Assembly (NCBI GenBank): GCA_964453115.1
Contig: CAYVRT010000001.1
Span: 62,001 to 126,000 of the forward strand
Length of the DNA stretch: 64,000 bases
Direction of reading: 5' to 3'
Source: JAIWNK01 sp964453115
GTDB lineage: Bacteria > Chloroflexota > Anaerolineae > Anaerolineales > Anaerolineaceae
A program made the position numbers and the translations under genes. Positions 22,235-30,771 of this stretch are shown one piece after another; the first letter of the stretch is position 1; the number at the start of each line of letters is the position of its first letter. The notes beneath the pieces were generated by a model, which did no database searches, was not told where the DNA came from, and was given only the letters and a program-made list of their open reading frames with translations.

Positions 22235-23743
22235 ATGACGTTTCCATTGTTGAGCCTCATCATTTTTATCCCCTTGTTGGCTGGGGTGTTGATTCTGGCG
22301 CTGCCAGAGGGTTGGCGTGGCTGGATGCGTGGGCTGGCGCTGATGGGTGCCTTGTTGACGCTGCTGCTTGCGCTGGTGGCCTATTGGGGGTATGATGTGC
22401 AGGCCGGCGGTTATCAGTTTCAGGAGCGTATGCCCTGGCTGCCGGCGCTGGGGATTGGCTATCACGTTGGAGCGGATGGCATGAGCCTGCCGTTGCTGTT
22501 GCTGGGTGGTGTGGTGGCGCTGAGTGGGGTGCTGGTTTCGTGGCGGGTGGAAGATCGCCCGCGCGAGTTCTTTTCGTTCTTCATGTTTCTGGTGGCAAGC
22601 GTGCAGGGTGTTTTTGCCTCGCTCGACCTCTTCCAGCTCTTCTTCTTTTTTGAACTGGCAGTTTTTCCAAAGTATTTGATGATCGTCTTGTGGGGATCAC
22701 CCAAGACGCGCAATTATGGCGGGATGAAACTGACGCTCTATCTCTTTTTGGGGTCCGTTGTCTCGCTCGTGGCTGCGTTGGCCGTTTATTTTGGCAGCGG
22801 GCTGCGCACATTCGACCTGCTGGAATTGCAGCAGGTTGGGTTGGCGACCCATTTTCAGTATTTTTGGTTTCCGTTTTTGTTCATCGGGTTTGCACTGTTG
22901 AGCGGCATCTTCCCGTTGCATAGTTGGGCACCTGATGGACACGTGGCAGCGCCAACCGCCATTTCGATGTTGTTGGCTGGTGTGGAGATGAAGGTGGGGG
23001 CCTTTGCGGCGCTGCGGGTGGCGATTGAATTGCTGCCAGAGGGGGCGCGGCATTGGGCATGGTTGATTTTGCTGCTGGGAACCATCAATGTCATCTATGG
23101 AGCTCTGATTGCACTGATTCAAAAAGACTTTAAATATGTGATTGGCTTCTCCTCGGTTTCGCACATGGGGCTGGTGTTGATGGGGTTTGCGACGTTAAAT
23201 GCCGAGGGTTTGTTGGGAGCCGGGATGCAGATGTTCTCGCATGGGGTGATGACGGCACTCTTCTTTGCTGTGGTTGGGATGGTGTACGACCGCACGCATG
23301 AGCGCGACATCTCGCGCTTGGGCGGGTTGGTGCAGCGCATGCCCTGGGCGGCGGTTGGCTTTATTGTGGGTGGTTTGGTCTCGATGGGCATGCCGGGTTT
23401 TTCGGGCTTTGTGGCCGAGTTCCCAATCTTTATGGGGGTGTGGCGGGTGGAGCCAGTGGCAGCGATTGTTGCGGCATTCGGAATTTTGATTACCTCTGGC
23501 TACATCTTGCTGGTTGTGCGCCGGGTGTTCTTTGGCGAGATTCCCGCTGCGCTGGAGCAGCCAGAAAGCGGCGGTCGCAAGGCTGGGCCGAGGCGCATTG
23601 AGGATGTTTCCTGGATGGATAAGGTAGTGATTGCGATTCTGGTCGTGATGATGATTGGGCTGGGATGGTTCCCGGCACTGATGACGCCCTGGGTGCAATC
23701 GGGTGCGCAGGCGGTGTTGACGATTCTGGGAGGCGGTCAATGA
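22235..23743 (+). CDS. nuoM: NADH-quinone oxidoreductase subunit M (second, divergent copy)
   Basis: A 502-residue second NuoM-type subunit starting MTFPLLSLIIFIPLLAGVL. Shared motifs are YHVGADGMSLPLLLLGGVV, FFFFELAVFPKYLMIVLWG (Glu conserved, Trp of FWE replaced) and FPLHSWAPDGHVAAPTAISM followed by LLAGVEMKVGAFAALR. The divergence from the first copy shows an old paralogue rather than a recent duplication. Two adjacent NuoM genes are the hallmark of so-called 2M complex I, predicted to pump extra protons and described in Nitrospirota and other lineages. GAGGTAAG precedes the ATG, and the stop overlaps nuoN (ATGA). Confidence 0.93.
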   Translation: MTFPLLSLIIFIPLLAGVLILALPEGWRGWMRGLALMGALLTLLLALVAYWGYDVQAGGYQFQERMPWLPALGIGYHVGADGMSLPLLLLGGVVALSGVLVSWRVEDRPREFFSFFMFLVASVQGVFASLDLFQLFFFFELAVFPKYLMIVLWGSPKTRNYGGMKLTLYLFLGSVVSLVAALAVYFGSGLRTFDLLELQQVGLATHFQYFWFPFLFIGFALLSGIFPLHSWAPDGHVAAPTAISMLLAGVEMKVGAFAALRVAIELLPEGARHWAWLILLLGTINVIYGALIALIQKDFKYVIGFSSVSHMGLVLMGFATLNAEGLLGAGMQMFSHGVMTALFFAVVGMVYDRTHERDISRLGGLVQRMPWAAVGFIVGGLVSMGMPGFSGFVAEFPIFMGVWRVEPVAAIVAAFGILITSGYILLVVRRVFFGEIPAALEQPESGGRKAGPRRIEDVSWMDKVVIAILVVMMIGLGWFPALMTPWVQSGAQAVLTILGGGQ

Positions 23744-25188
23744 CAACAACATTCAATCCAGAAATGCTTTTGGCAATTTTGCCGGAACTGGGTCTGTTGG
23801 TGCTTGTGATTGTGGCGCTGGTGCTGGATCTGGTCTGGCGTGACCGGCGCTGTGGGCGGCTGGCTTTGTATACAGCAGTTGGCACGGGGCTGGTGATGGT
23901 TTTGAGCCTGATCTTTGCCTTGCCGGGCGCTGAGCCGCAGCTCATTTTTGGCGGGATGCTGCGCCTGGATGCGGCGGCATTTGTGTTCCGAATGTTGTTC
24001 TTGAGTGGCGCTTTGCTGACTTCTTTGCTGGTGATGGGGGATGAGGCGCTTTGTGTGCGCGGCGAGTTTTTTGTGTTGCTCTTGGTCAGTACACTGGGGA
24101 TGAGCCTGATGGCTGGGGCGGCGGACGTGATGATGCTGTTCCTGGCAATTGAGACGGCTTCCATTCCGTTGTATGTGTTGGCCGGGTTCTACACCAGCAG
24201 CGCCCGTTCGGTTGAGGCCGGGATTAAGTACTTGCTGTTTGGCGGGCTGACCTCGGCAGTGATGTTGTATGGCTTTAGCCTGCTGTATGGGTTGAGTGGG
24301 ACGACACGCCTGTATGGGATGCTGGAGCGCTTGCAAGAGCAGCCGGGGGCGTTGCTGCCGGCGTTGTTTGCGGTGATTTTGGTGTTGGCCGGGTTTGGGT
24401 TTAAGATTTCGGCGGTGCCTTTCCATTTCTGGGCACCGGATGTATATGAGGGTTCGCCAACACAGGTGGCGGGCTTCCTTTCAACGGCCTCTAAAGCGGC
24501 AGGGTTTGTGGTGTTGTTGCGGGTGATGACGGTGTTGTTCCCGCAGGCTGGGCCGGTGTGGACGGTGGCGATTGTGGTGCTTGCACTGGCCAGCATGTTG
24601 GCAGGCAACTTGCTGGCGCTGGCGCAAAAGAATGTTAAACGCCTGCTGGCTTATTCTTCGATTGCACAGGCGGGCTATATGCTGGTGGGGGTGGCTGCCG
24701 ATTCGCAGCTGGGGACGAGTGGCGTGGTGTATTATTTGATGGGCTATCTGGTGACCAACCTGGCCGCGTTTGGTGTGGTGCATGTGGTGGGGCAGTCATT
24801 GGGATCGAATGACTTGAGCGCCTATGATGGCTTGAGCCGCCGTTCGCCGCGCCTGGCGCTGCTGATGCTGATGGCGCTGCTTTCGCTGGGCGGGGTGCCG
24901 CCCTTTGCAGGTTTTTTTGGCAAGTTGCTTGTGTTTGGGGCTGCGGTGGAGGCCGGGTTGTGGTGGCTGGCGATGGTCGGTGTGTTGACTTCTGTGCTGG
25001 CTTTGTATTACTACCTGAACCTTTTGCGTCGCATTTATCAGGAGCCGATGGCGCATGGGCAAAAACTGCACATTTCCTGGCCGTGGAAAGTGGCGCTGAT
25101 GGTGTGCGGACTGGGGATTGTGACCCTGGGTGTGTTCTATGCGCCCTGGTATACCTGGGCTGAGCGTGTGGCGACGATGTTCTTCTAG
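23740..25188 (+). CDS. nuoN: NADH-quinone oxidoreductase subunit N
   Basis: A 482-residue antiporter-like subunit. NuoN signatures are FLAIETASIPLYVLAGF, FKISAVPFHFWAPDVYEGSP and TQVAGFLSTASKAAGFVVLL, plus the later LLAYSSIAQAGYMLVG. ATG 23740 overlaps the stop of the second nuoM (ATGA) with GGGAGGCGG upstream, so the longer frame is not used. It closes the nuo membrane-arm operon. A new promoter for the ATP synthase genes begins 30 bases later. Confidence 0.95.
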   Translation: MTTTFNPEMLLAILPELGLLVLVIVALVLDLVWRDRRCGRLALYTAVGTGLVMVLSLIFALPGAEPQLIFGGMLRLDAAAFVFRMLFLSGALLTSLLVMGDEALCVRGEFFVLLLVSTLGMSLMAGAADVMMLFLAIETASIPLYVLAGFYTSSARSVEAGIKYLLFGGLTSAVMLYGFSLLYGLSGTTRLYGMLERLQEQPGALLPALFAVILVLAGFGFKISAVPFHFWAPDVYEGSPTQVAGFLSTASKAAGFVVLLRVMTVLFPQAGPVWTVAIVVLALASMLAGNLLALAQKNVKRLLAYSSIAQAGYMLVGVAADSQLGTSGVVYYLMGYLVTNLAAFGVVHVVGQSLGSNDLSAYDGLSRRSPRLALLMLMALLSLGGVPPFAGFFGKLLVFGAAVEAGLWWLAMVGVLTSVLALYYYLNLLRRIYQEPMAHGQKLHISWPWKVALMVCGLGIVTLGVFYAPWYTWAERVATMFF

Positions 25189-25217
25189 AACAGGACGAAA
25201 GACCTTGTTTCTTGTGA

Positions 25218-25247
25218 TTGACTTGACTTTTTGGGCTATGATATAAT
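25218..25247 (+). promoter_or_regulatory. Promoter of the ATP synthase F0 operon
   Basis: TTGACT (25218-25223), an 18-base spacer and a perfect TATAAT (25242-25247) preceded by TGA, i.e. an extended -10. The first gene's ATG lies only eight bases after the -10, which implies a leaderless or nearly leaderless transcript. Confidence 0.7.
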
Positions 25248-25255
25248 TTTCTAGC

Positions 25256-25531
25256 ATGAGCGAACCAACTTCTTCTTCCCCCTCTTCACGCCAGAAGGTC
25301 GTTAACCTGGGACTGGCTGTGTTGGCTGGGCAGGTGGGATGTTTGACTTTGTTCATCATTGGCCTGGCGCTGGGCGGCGGGCTGTGGTTGGATCAGCGTT
25401 TTGGATCGAAACCGGCCTTTACCCTGGGGCTGTTAATTGTAAGCATTCCGGTTTCGCTGGTGGTGATGTTTTTCGTGGCGCGGGCAGCTGTTTCGCGCAT
25501 TAAAGCCGGTTCTGGTAAGAAAGAAAATTGA
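25256..25531 (+). CDS. AtpZ/AtpI-family small membrane protein
   Basis: A 91-residue protein with two transmembrane helices (about 19-46 and 55-77) and the AtpZ-like pattern LIIGLALGGGLWLDQRFGSKP (approximate, helix plus loop) followed by the second helix. Such proteins head ATP synthase operons and have been tied to ring assembly or Mg2+ transport. The ATG is eight bases after the -10 box and has no Shine-Dalgarno sequence. The stop TGA (25529-25531) lies inside the ribosome binding region of atpB, suggesting coupling. Confidence 0.8.
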   Translation: MSEPTSSSPSSRQKVVNLGLAVLAGQVGCLTLFIIGLALGGGLWLDQRFGSKPAFTLGLLIVSIPVSLVVMFFVARAAVSRIKAGSGKKEN

Positions 25532-25542
25532 GGAGGCAGGCA

Positions 25543-26538
25543 TTGGAACAAACTGTTAAACGACGCCCGGTGCATCGCTGGTGGGTTTTGGGGTTCATCC
25601 TCTTGGGCTTTCTGACGTATGGATTGAGCTTCAGCATTCCGGCGTTTGTGCCGGTGCGGCCACACATTCAGGTGGCACCCGAAGCGCTGAGCAAGCCTTT
25701 CCAAACGCCGTTGGGGGAGATGTATATTCCCAATACGTTCCCAACCCTGATTTTAACCTTGCTGATCATCCTTTTGTTGGCATTTGCTGTGCGGCAGGCA
25801 ACCCGCACCGGCGGCCTGGTGCCAAAGGGCATTGCCGGGGTGATGGAAGCAGGAATTGAGGTTTTATATAACCTGAATGAAAATACGGTTGGCAAGAAGT
25901 GGGCAGGGGTTGTTTTTCCCTGGTTCGCGACGATTTTCATTTATGTCCTGATTGTCAATTTGGTGAAACTGCTGCCAGGGTTTGAGACGATTGGCCTTCT
26001 GCACCATTCGGCAGAAGGTCACGAGACGACCTTGTTATTTGGCAATGTATATGCTTTGCTGGCAGCAGAGGCACACGGAGAAGGCTATGTGGTGACGCCC
26101 TTCTTCCGTGCGCTTTCGACAGACTTGAACTTTACCGCAGCATTGGCATTGATCGCGGTGGTTGCAACACAATTCATTGGCTTTCGGGCGCAGAAGTTGA
26201 GCTATTTGCTCAAGTTCTTCAATGTCCGCAACTTGTTTAAGAAACCCTTCTTTGGGGCGATGGACTTTCTGGTTGGGTTGCTGGAACTGATTTCTGAGTT
26301 TTCGAAGATTTTATCGTTTGCATTCCGGTTGTTTGGCAATATGTTCGCCGGGATGGTTTTGGTGGCGCTGGTTGGTTCGTTGATCTTTTTGCCGGTGCTT
26401 AATTCCATCTTGCCGGCAATGATTGTGATGTTTGAGTTTTTCATTGGCTTGATTCAGGCATTTGTATTTGGTATGTTGACGATGGTGTTCATGGCGCAGG
26501 CTACGCAAGGGCATGGCGACGAAGAGCATCACGAGTAA
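25543..26538 (+). CDS. atpB: ATP synthase F0 subunit a (TTG start)
   Basis: A 331-residue proton-channel subunit with at least five transmembrane helices. The catalytic helix contains SFAFRLFGNMFAGMVLVALV (essential Arg) and the C-terminal helix is FFIGLIQAFVFGMLTMVFMA. The start is TTG 25543 (MEQTVKRRPVHRWW), six bases after AGGAGG (25531-25536). The earlier in-frame TTG at 25528 overlaps the previous stop and has no such site. Confidence 0.94.
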   Translation: MEQTVKRRPVHRWWVLGFILLGFLTYGLSFSIPAFVPVRPHIQVAPEALSKPFQTPLGEMYIPNTFPTLILTLLIILLLAFAVRQATRTGGLVPKGIAGVMEAGIEVLYNLNENTVGKKWAGVVFPWFATIFIYVLIVNLVKLLPGFETIGLLHHSAEGHETTLLFGNVYALLAAEAHGEGYVVTPFFRALSTDLNFTAALALIAVVATQFIGFRAQKLSYLLKFFNVRNLFKKPFFGAMDFLVGLLELISEFSKILSFAFRLFGNMFAGMVLVALVGSLIFLPVLNSILPAMIVMFEFFIGLIQAFVFGMLTMVFMAQATQGHGDEEHHE

Positions 26539-26578
26539 AAATTCTAACCATTTTTGAGGATATGAGGAGGAAGGTTCC

Positions 26579-26815
26579 ATGGAAGGCGATATTGTACAGG
26601 CGGCAAAATTCATTGGGGCAGGTCTTGCCATGATTGGCGCAGCGGGTGCTGGGGTTGGGATCGGCCTGAGCGTGCAAGGCGCGCTGGAAGGCATGGCGCG
26701 TAACCCTGATTCGTATGGCAATCTTTTGACCAATATGATTTTGGGGATTGCCTTCTCCGAAGCGATTGCAATTTATTGTTTGGTGATTGCGTTCTTGCTG
26801 ATGTTTGTTGTCTAG
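26579..26815 (+). CDS. atpE: ATP synthase F0 subunit c
   Basis: A 78-residue proteolipid forming the rotor ring, a hairpin of two helices. The glycine zipper GAAGAGVGIGLSVQGALEG, the polar loop Arg41-Asn42-Pro43 and the ion-binding Glu61 (GIAFSEAIAIY) are all present. The glutamine on helix 1 typical of Na+-binding rings is missing, so protons are the likely coupling ion. AGGAGGAAGG lies before the ATG. Confidence 0.96.
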   Translation: MEGDIVQAAKFIGAGLAMIGAAGAGVGIGLSVQGALEGMARNPDSYGNLLTNMILGIAFSEAIAIYCLVIAFLLMFVV

Positions 26816-26833
26816 CATAAAAAGGAGGCGACA

Positions 26834-27565
26834 TTGGAAAAGCTAGGGCTAAACCTGGGATTCTTGTTGGGGCAGATCATTGCCTTTGGAATTGTGTTCA
26901 TCACGCTGCGGGCATGGGTGTATGTGCCATTGGTTGCGCTGCTGGAGAAGCGGCGGCAGGCCATTGCACAGGGCGTTGAGGATGCTCGGATTGCAGCGGA
27001 GGCGCGTGCCAATGCGGAACAGGAAGCGCAGCGGATTGTAGCGGAAGCACAGGGCAAGGCAGCGCAGGTGATGCGCGAGGCTTCTGAGCGGGCCGAGGGC
27101 GTGGCGCTGGAAATTAAATCCGCAGCCGAGAAAGATGTTGCAAGGGCGCGCGAAGAAGCGTTGGCAGAGGTAAATGAGGAACGGACGCGCATTCTGGGCG
27201 AGTTGCGAAATCAGGTCATTGTGTTGGCCATGGCTGCAACGCAGAAACTGGTCAGTGAAACCCTGGATGAAAAGCGGCAACATGCTTTGCTGGATGAGTT
27301 TTTCTCTGGCGTGCGCGGTGGCAAGGTGATTGTTCTGGAAGGTGAAACACTGACCGGGCAGACTGCCGAAGTGGTGAGCGCCCTGCCATTGACGGAGAGT
27401 GAGCGCGAGACAGTGCGCAAGGATTTGCGCCTGGAAAGCGGAGCTGAAGTTTCCTTCCGTGTGGACCCCTCCATTTTGGGCGGGGTGGTGGTGCGTTTGG
27501 GTGACCGGGTGGTGGATGGCTCGGTGGCTGGCAAACTGCAAGCATTGCGCCAAACCCTGCATTGA
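26834..27565 (+). CDS. atpF: ATP synthase subunit b fused to the delta C-terminal domain (TTG start)
   Basis: A 243-residue fusion. Residues 1-160 are a normal b subunit: an N-terminal membrane helix (LGFLLGQIIAFGIVFITLRAW) and a long charged coiled-coil stalk. Residues about 165-243 are the C-terminal part of delta (OSCP), recognised by VDPSILGGVVVRLGDRVVDG followed by SVAGKLQALRQTL. The six-helix N-terminal domain of delta is missing. The TTG start at 26834 follows AAAGGAGG. It ends the operon: no alpha, beta, gamma or epsilon genes follow, so F1 must be encoded elsewhere. Confidence 0.88.
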   Translation: MEKLGLNLGFLLGQIIAFGIVFITLRAWVYVPLVALLEKRRQAIAQGVEDARIAAEARANAEQEAQRIVAEAQGKAAQVMREASERAEGVALEIKSAAEKDVARAREEALAEVNEERTRILGELRNQVIVLAMAATQKLVSETLDEKRQHALLDEFFSGVRGGKVIVLEGETLTGQTAEVVSALPLTESERETVRKDLRLESGAEVSFRVDPSILGGVVVRLGDRVVDGSVAGKLQALRQTLH

Positions 27566-27583
27566 TTGTTTGTGGCTCAAATG

Positions 27584-27617
27584 AAAAGCCCCGCCTGGTT
27601 GTTCAGACGGGGCTTTT
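27584..27617 (+). terminator. Intrinsic terminator of the ATP synthase F0 operon
   Basis: AAAAGCCCCG (27584-27593) pairs with CGGGGCTTTT (27608-27617) with a 14-base loop. It lies 18 bases after the atpF stop. Confidence 0.85.
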
Positions 27618-27709
27618 GCTGTGTTGCGAAACCGTCAAAATAGGTCCCAAAATGGAGTAAAGGCAATTTTGGGGTTAAAATAGGATTACTTTTGCAGAGG
27701 AAGGAAGAG

Positions 27710-29290
27710 ATGAAATATAGCAAGCCTTTGAGGGAGTTGGTGGGGCGGTTGGCAGGCCGGGTGAGGGTGACTGGCGAACTGGATGGGCGGGTGAGTGGTG
27801 TGACGCTGGATTCGCGCACGGTGCAGCCCGGAGATTTGTTTGTTGCGCTGAGCGGGGGGAGTGTGGATGGGCATCGGTTTATCCCAATGGCTGTAGCACG
27901 AGGTGCGGCGGCAGTGGTTGGCAGCCAGGCGCTGGAGGATTTTGGGGCGCTGGCTGTGCCTTACTTACAGGTCGAGGATGGCCGTTGGGCTCTGGCAGAG
28001 CTTTCGGCCGCGTTGTATGACGATCCAGCGCGGCGACTGACTGTGATTGGTGTAACTGGCACGGATGGCAAGACGACAACTTCAACAATTCTACATCGTA
28101 TGATGCTGGCAGCGGGATTGCGGGCTGGTCTGGTCTCAACTGTCAGTGCGGTGATTGGCGAACAGGAACTGGATACCGGGTTTCATGTGACGACACCAGA
28201 AGCGCCGGATGTGCAGCGTTACCTGGCACAAATGGTGGAGGCCGGGTTGACACATGTGGTGCTTGAGGCTACTTCGCATGGCCTGGCGCAGCAACGGATT
28301 GGGGCGTGCGAGTTTGATGTGGCAGTGGTGACCAATGTCACGCATGAGCATCTGGATTATCATGGTAGTTATGAGGCCTATCGTGAGGCAAAGGGGCGGT
28401 TGTTCCGCCTGTTGGGAGAGACGCAGACCAAATTGCAGGGAAACCCGCGCCTGGCTGTGTTGAACCGTGAGGACAGTTCGTTTGACTATCTTGCATCCGT
28501 GAGCAGTGGACGGGTGGTTTGCTATGCCGTTCGTGCAATGGATGCGGATGTGCGGGTGGAAGAGCTGGAATTTTCACCGCGCGGGATGCGGATGGTTGTT
28601 TGTGGGCCGGGCTTTCGGCAGGCTTTGCGTAGCAACTTGGTGGGGGAATTTAATGTTTCTAATTTGCTGGCAGCGTTTTCGGCGGCGGTGTTGGGGCTGG
28701 GAATGGATTCGCAGGCGGCGGCTGATGGGGCGGCCGCGTTGATGGGGGTGCCGGGGCGGATGGAAAGAATTGACCTTGGGCAGGCGTTTACGGCTGTGGT
28801 GGATTTTGCACACACGCCCAATGCTTTAAAGCGGGCGTTAGAGGCGCTGCGACCTTTGACGAACGGGCGCCTGATTGCCGTGTTTGGATCGGCAGGGCTG
28901 CGTGACCGAGCCAAGCGGCGCATGATGGCTGATGTTTCAATTCGTCTGGCCGATTATACGATTCTGACTGCTGAAGACCCGCGCAGCGAGTCGCTGGGTG
29001 CTATTCTGGAAGAAATGGCCGCTGCAGCGCAGGCGGCAGGTGGCGTGGAAGGGAAGAATTTTTGGCGCGTGGGCGATCGGCGCGAGGCCATTCGGCGTGC
29101 GGTGCAAATGGCTGGGCCGGGGGATCTGGTTGTGGCTTGTGGCAAGGGGCATGAGCAATCTCTGTGTTTTGGTAGCACAGAATATGCCTGGGATGATCGG
29201 GTGGCGATGCGCAGTGCTTTGGCGGAATTGTTGAAAGTGGATGGGCCAGAAATGCCTTATTTGCCGCCGCAGGAGCCGTTGGGCAAATAA
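27710..29290 (+). CDS. murE: UDP-N-acetylmuramyl-tripeptide synthetase (MurE family)
   Basis: A 526-residue cytoplasmic Mur ligase adding the third residue of the peptidoglycan stem peptide to UDP-MurNAc-L-Ala-D-Glu. The three-domain layout is visible: UDP-binding (VSGVTLDSRTVQPGDLFVAL), ATP-binding with GVTGTDGKTTT (Gly117 region), ATSHGL and NVTHEHLDYHG, and C-terminal GSAGLRDRAKR. The motif that reads DNPR in diaminopimelate-adding enzymes is EDPR here (422-425). ATG 27710 follows GAGGAAGG; the earlier in-frame ATG is less well placed. The 3' end overlaps the convergent membrane-protein gene by 34 bases. Confidence 0.92.
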   Translation: MKYSKPLRELVGRLAGRVRVTGELDGRVSGVTLDSRTVQPGDLFVALSGGSVDGHRFIPMAVARGAAAVVGSQALEDFGALAVPYLQVEDGRWALAELSAALYDDPARRLTVIGVTGTDGKTTTSTILHRMMLAAGLRAGLVSTVSAVIGEQELDTGFHVTTPEAPDVQRYLAQMVEAGLTHVVLEATSHGLAQQRIGACEFDVAVVTNVTHEHLDYHGSYEAYREAKGRLFRLLGETQTKLQGNPRLAVLNREDSSFDYLASVSSGRVVCYAVRAMDADVRVEELEFSPRGMRMVVCGPGFRQALRSNLVGEFNVSNLLAAFSAAVLGLGMDSQAAADGAAALMGVPGRMERIDLGQAFTAVVDFAHTPNALKRALEALRPLTNGRLIAVFGSAGLRDRAKRRMMADVSIRLADYTILTAEDPRSESLGAILEEMAAAAQAAGGVEGKNFWRVGDRREAIRRAVQMAGPGDLVVACGKGHEQSLCFGSTEYAWDDRVAMRSALAELLKVDGPEMPYLPPQEPLGK

Positions 29291-30720
29291 ACAACCGCGT
29301 CTTCGTCTCGGTAGGCGCTGCACCATTCGGCGCTGGTGGAGAGGACCTGGTCGAGGAGCGGCTGTGTGTGCGGGTCGAGGAGCAGAATCTTTGCCTGGCT
29401 ATCCTGGAGTTTTGCTTGCCATCCGGCTTCGGCGTTGCTGATTGAGAGGTAGTCTTGCCAGTGTTCGGGTGAGTAGAGGTGAAAACGGGTATCAATCCAC
29501 ACGGGACGTTCTGGTAGGGCATAGATCAGGTAGCTGCCAAAAACGTAATCATTCCACAGTGGGCCAGGAAGTTCGGGGTGCTGTTTTAGCCAGGTTGTGG
29601 CAGTAATGGGGGTATTGCTGGATAGGACAGGTGGGGCATCTTTCCACCAGTTTTGACGCACGCCGGGCAGTAAACTGAGTGGCAGGGTGATGAAGATGAT
29701 CAGCAGGGCCAGGTTAAGGCGACGCAGACGGCGTGGGGTGGGGGGCGTTTCGGGTTGGGGCAGCCAGGCGCTTAGCAAGCGGGCGCTGAGCAGTGCCATC
29801 AATAACAAGCTCCAGATGACGTAGCGCGTGCCGCTCAGAGCCAGCCAGCCAAGTGCTACCATCCAACTCCATTGCGAAAGCGAGGCGCGGCGGCTCGAAA
29901 AGGCAGCCAGGGGAGCCATGAGCAGCAACCAGCCAAAGAAGAGGTTCATTTGCCAGCCTGTGTTGCTTGGGGCAGCCCATTCACGGCTGAAAAGATTGGC
30001 CGAGAGGTTGGGGAAGCGCACGGCCTCTAGCCAGAGGATGGGGCCGCGCGGATTGATGCAAACGGCCAGGGCGGCGGCCAAGAGGGCTAGCAGCAGGGAG
30101 AGCCGGGCGCTAGCTGGGGTGCTGATGAGCGCCAATCCGCCGAGCAGGAACAGCAGCAGAAAGGAACTGTGCAAATTGGCCCAAAGCAATGCCAGGGGGA
30201 CGAGCCAGAAGATATGCCGACTGGGAGATTTTTGCTGGCTAAGCAGCAGCCAGAGCGTGAGGCCGAAGAGCGGATAGGCAAAAAGCTGAGGGCGAATAGC
30301 CCAATTGTTTGCCCCGGCCAGGGCAGCGAGCAGGGTGAGCAGGGTTGCCAGCCAGGGCCGAGCACCATTTTGGCGGCATGCCAACCACAAGAGCGCATAC
30401 AGGCTGCCGATGGTCAGGCCGCGCAGCAAGACGATGCCGGTCAGGTGGGTGGTGCGATGGATGAGTGCAAAGAGCAAGGCAGAGAGCCAGGCCGGGTTGT
30501 TGGCGCTTTGTCCATAGGCTGGGAGGCTATAGGTTTCGATCGAGGGCAGTTGAGCCTGGTGGAGAATATCTTCTCCCAGACGCAGGTACCACCAGAAGTC
30601 ATTCGGCAGCACTGGCAAGAGCAGGGCAATGGCAAGGATGGCTAGCAATGCCAGACCCAGCCAGGGCAGGTCAGCAACTGGTTTGTGGGGTGCGGGAGAA
30701 GCGGTGGGTGGGAGATTCAT
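29257..30720 (-). CDS. Polytopic membrane protein, GT-C-like, function unknown
   Basis: A 487-residue protein with about ten transmembrane helices. An early extracytoplasmic loop (NDFWWYLRLGEDILHQ) and a soluble C-terminal part of roughly 100 residues (PVLSSNTPITATTWLKQHPE onward, with WNDYVFGSYLIYAL) follow the layout of GT-C glycosyltransferase-like membrane proteins. No catalytic motif could be assigned. ATG 30720 is chosen over a more upstream in-frame codon that would lie in the hairpin after pnp. It follows pnp on the minus strand and overlaps murE tail to tail by 34 bases. Confidence 0.7.
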   Translation of the reverse strand: MNLPPTASPAPHKPVADLPWLGLALLAILAIALLLPVLPNDFWWYLRLGEDILHQAQLPSIETYSLPAYGQSANNPAWLSALLFALIHRTTHLTGIVLLRGLTIGSLYALLWLACRQNGARPWLATLLTLLAALAGANNWAIRPQLFAYPLFGLTLWLLLSQQKSPSRHIFWLVPLALLWANLHSSFLLLFLLGGLALISTPASARLSLLLALLAAALAVCINPRGPILWLEAVRFPNLSANLFSREWAAPSNTGWQMNLFFGWLLLMAPLAAFSSRRASLSQWSWMVALGWLALSGTRYVIWSLLLMALLSARLLSAWLPQPETPPTPRRLRRLNLALLIIFITLPLSLLPGVRQNWWKDAPPVLSSNTPITATTWLKQHPELPGPLWNDYVFGSYLIYALPERPVWIDTRFHLYSPEHWQDYLSISNAEAGWQAKLQDSQAKILLLDPHTQPLLDQVLSTSAEWCSAYRDEDAVVYLPNGSCGGK

Positions 30721-30730
30721 TGTGAACAAC

Positions 30731-30759
30731 TCGCCGGATGTGCAAGGCACATCCGGCGA
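30731..30759 (-). terminator. Strong hairpin after pnp
   Basis: TCGCCGGATGTGC and its exact complement (13 bp) enclose the loop AAG (plus strand). It lies 12 bases past the pnp stop. No T run follows on the minus strand, so it could be a terminator of reduced strength or an mRNA-stabilising hairpin between pnp and the next gene. Confidence 0.6.
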
Positions 30760-30771
30760 ATGAAAGCGAGC

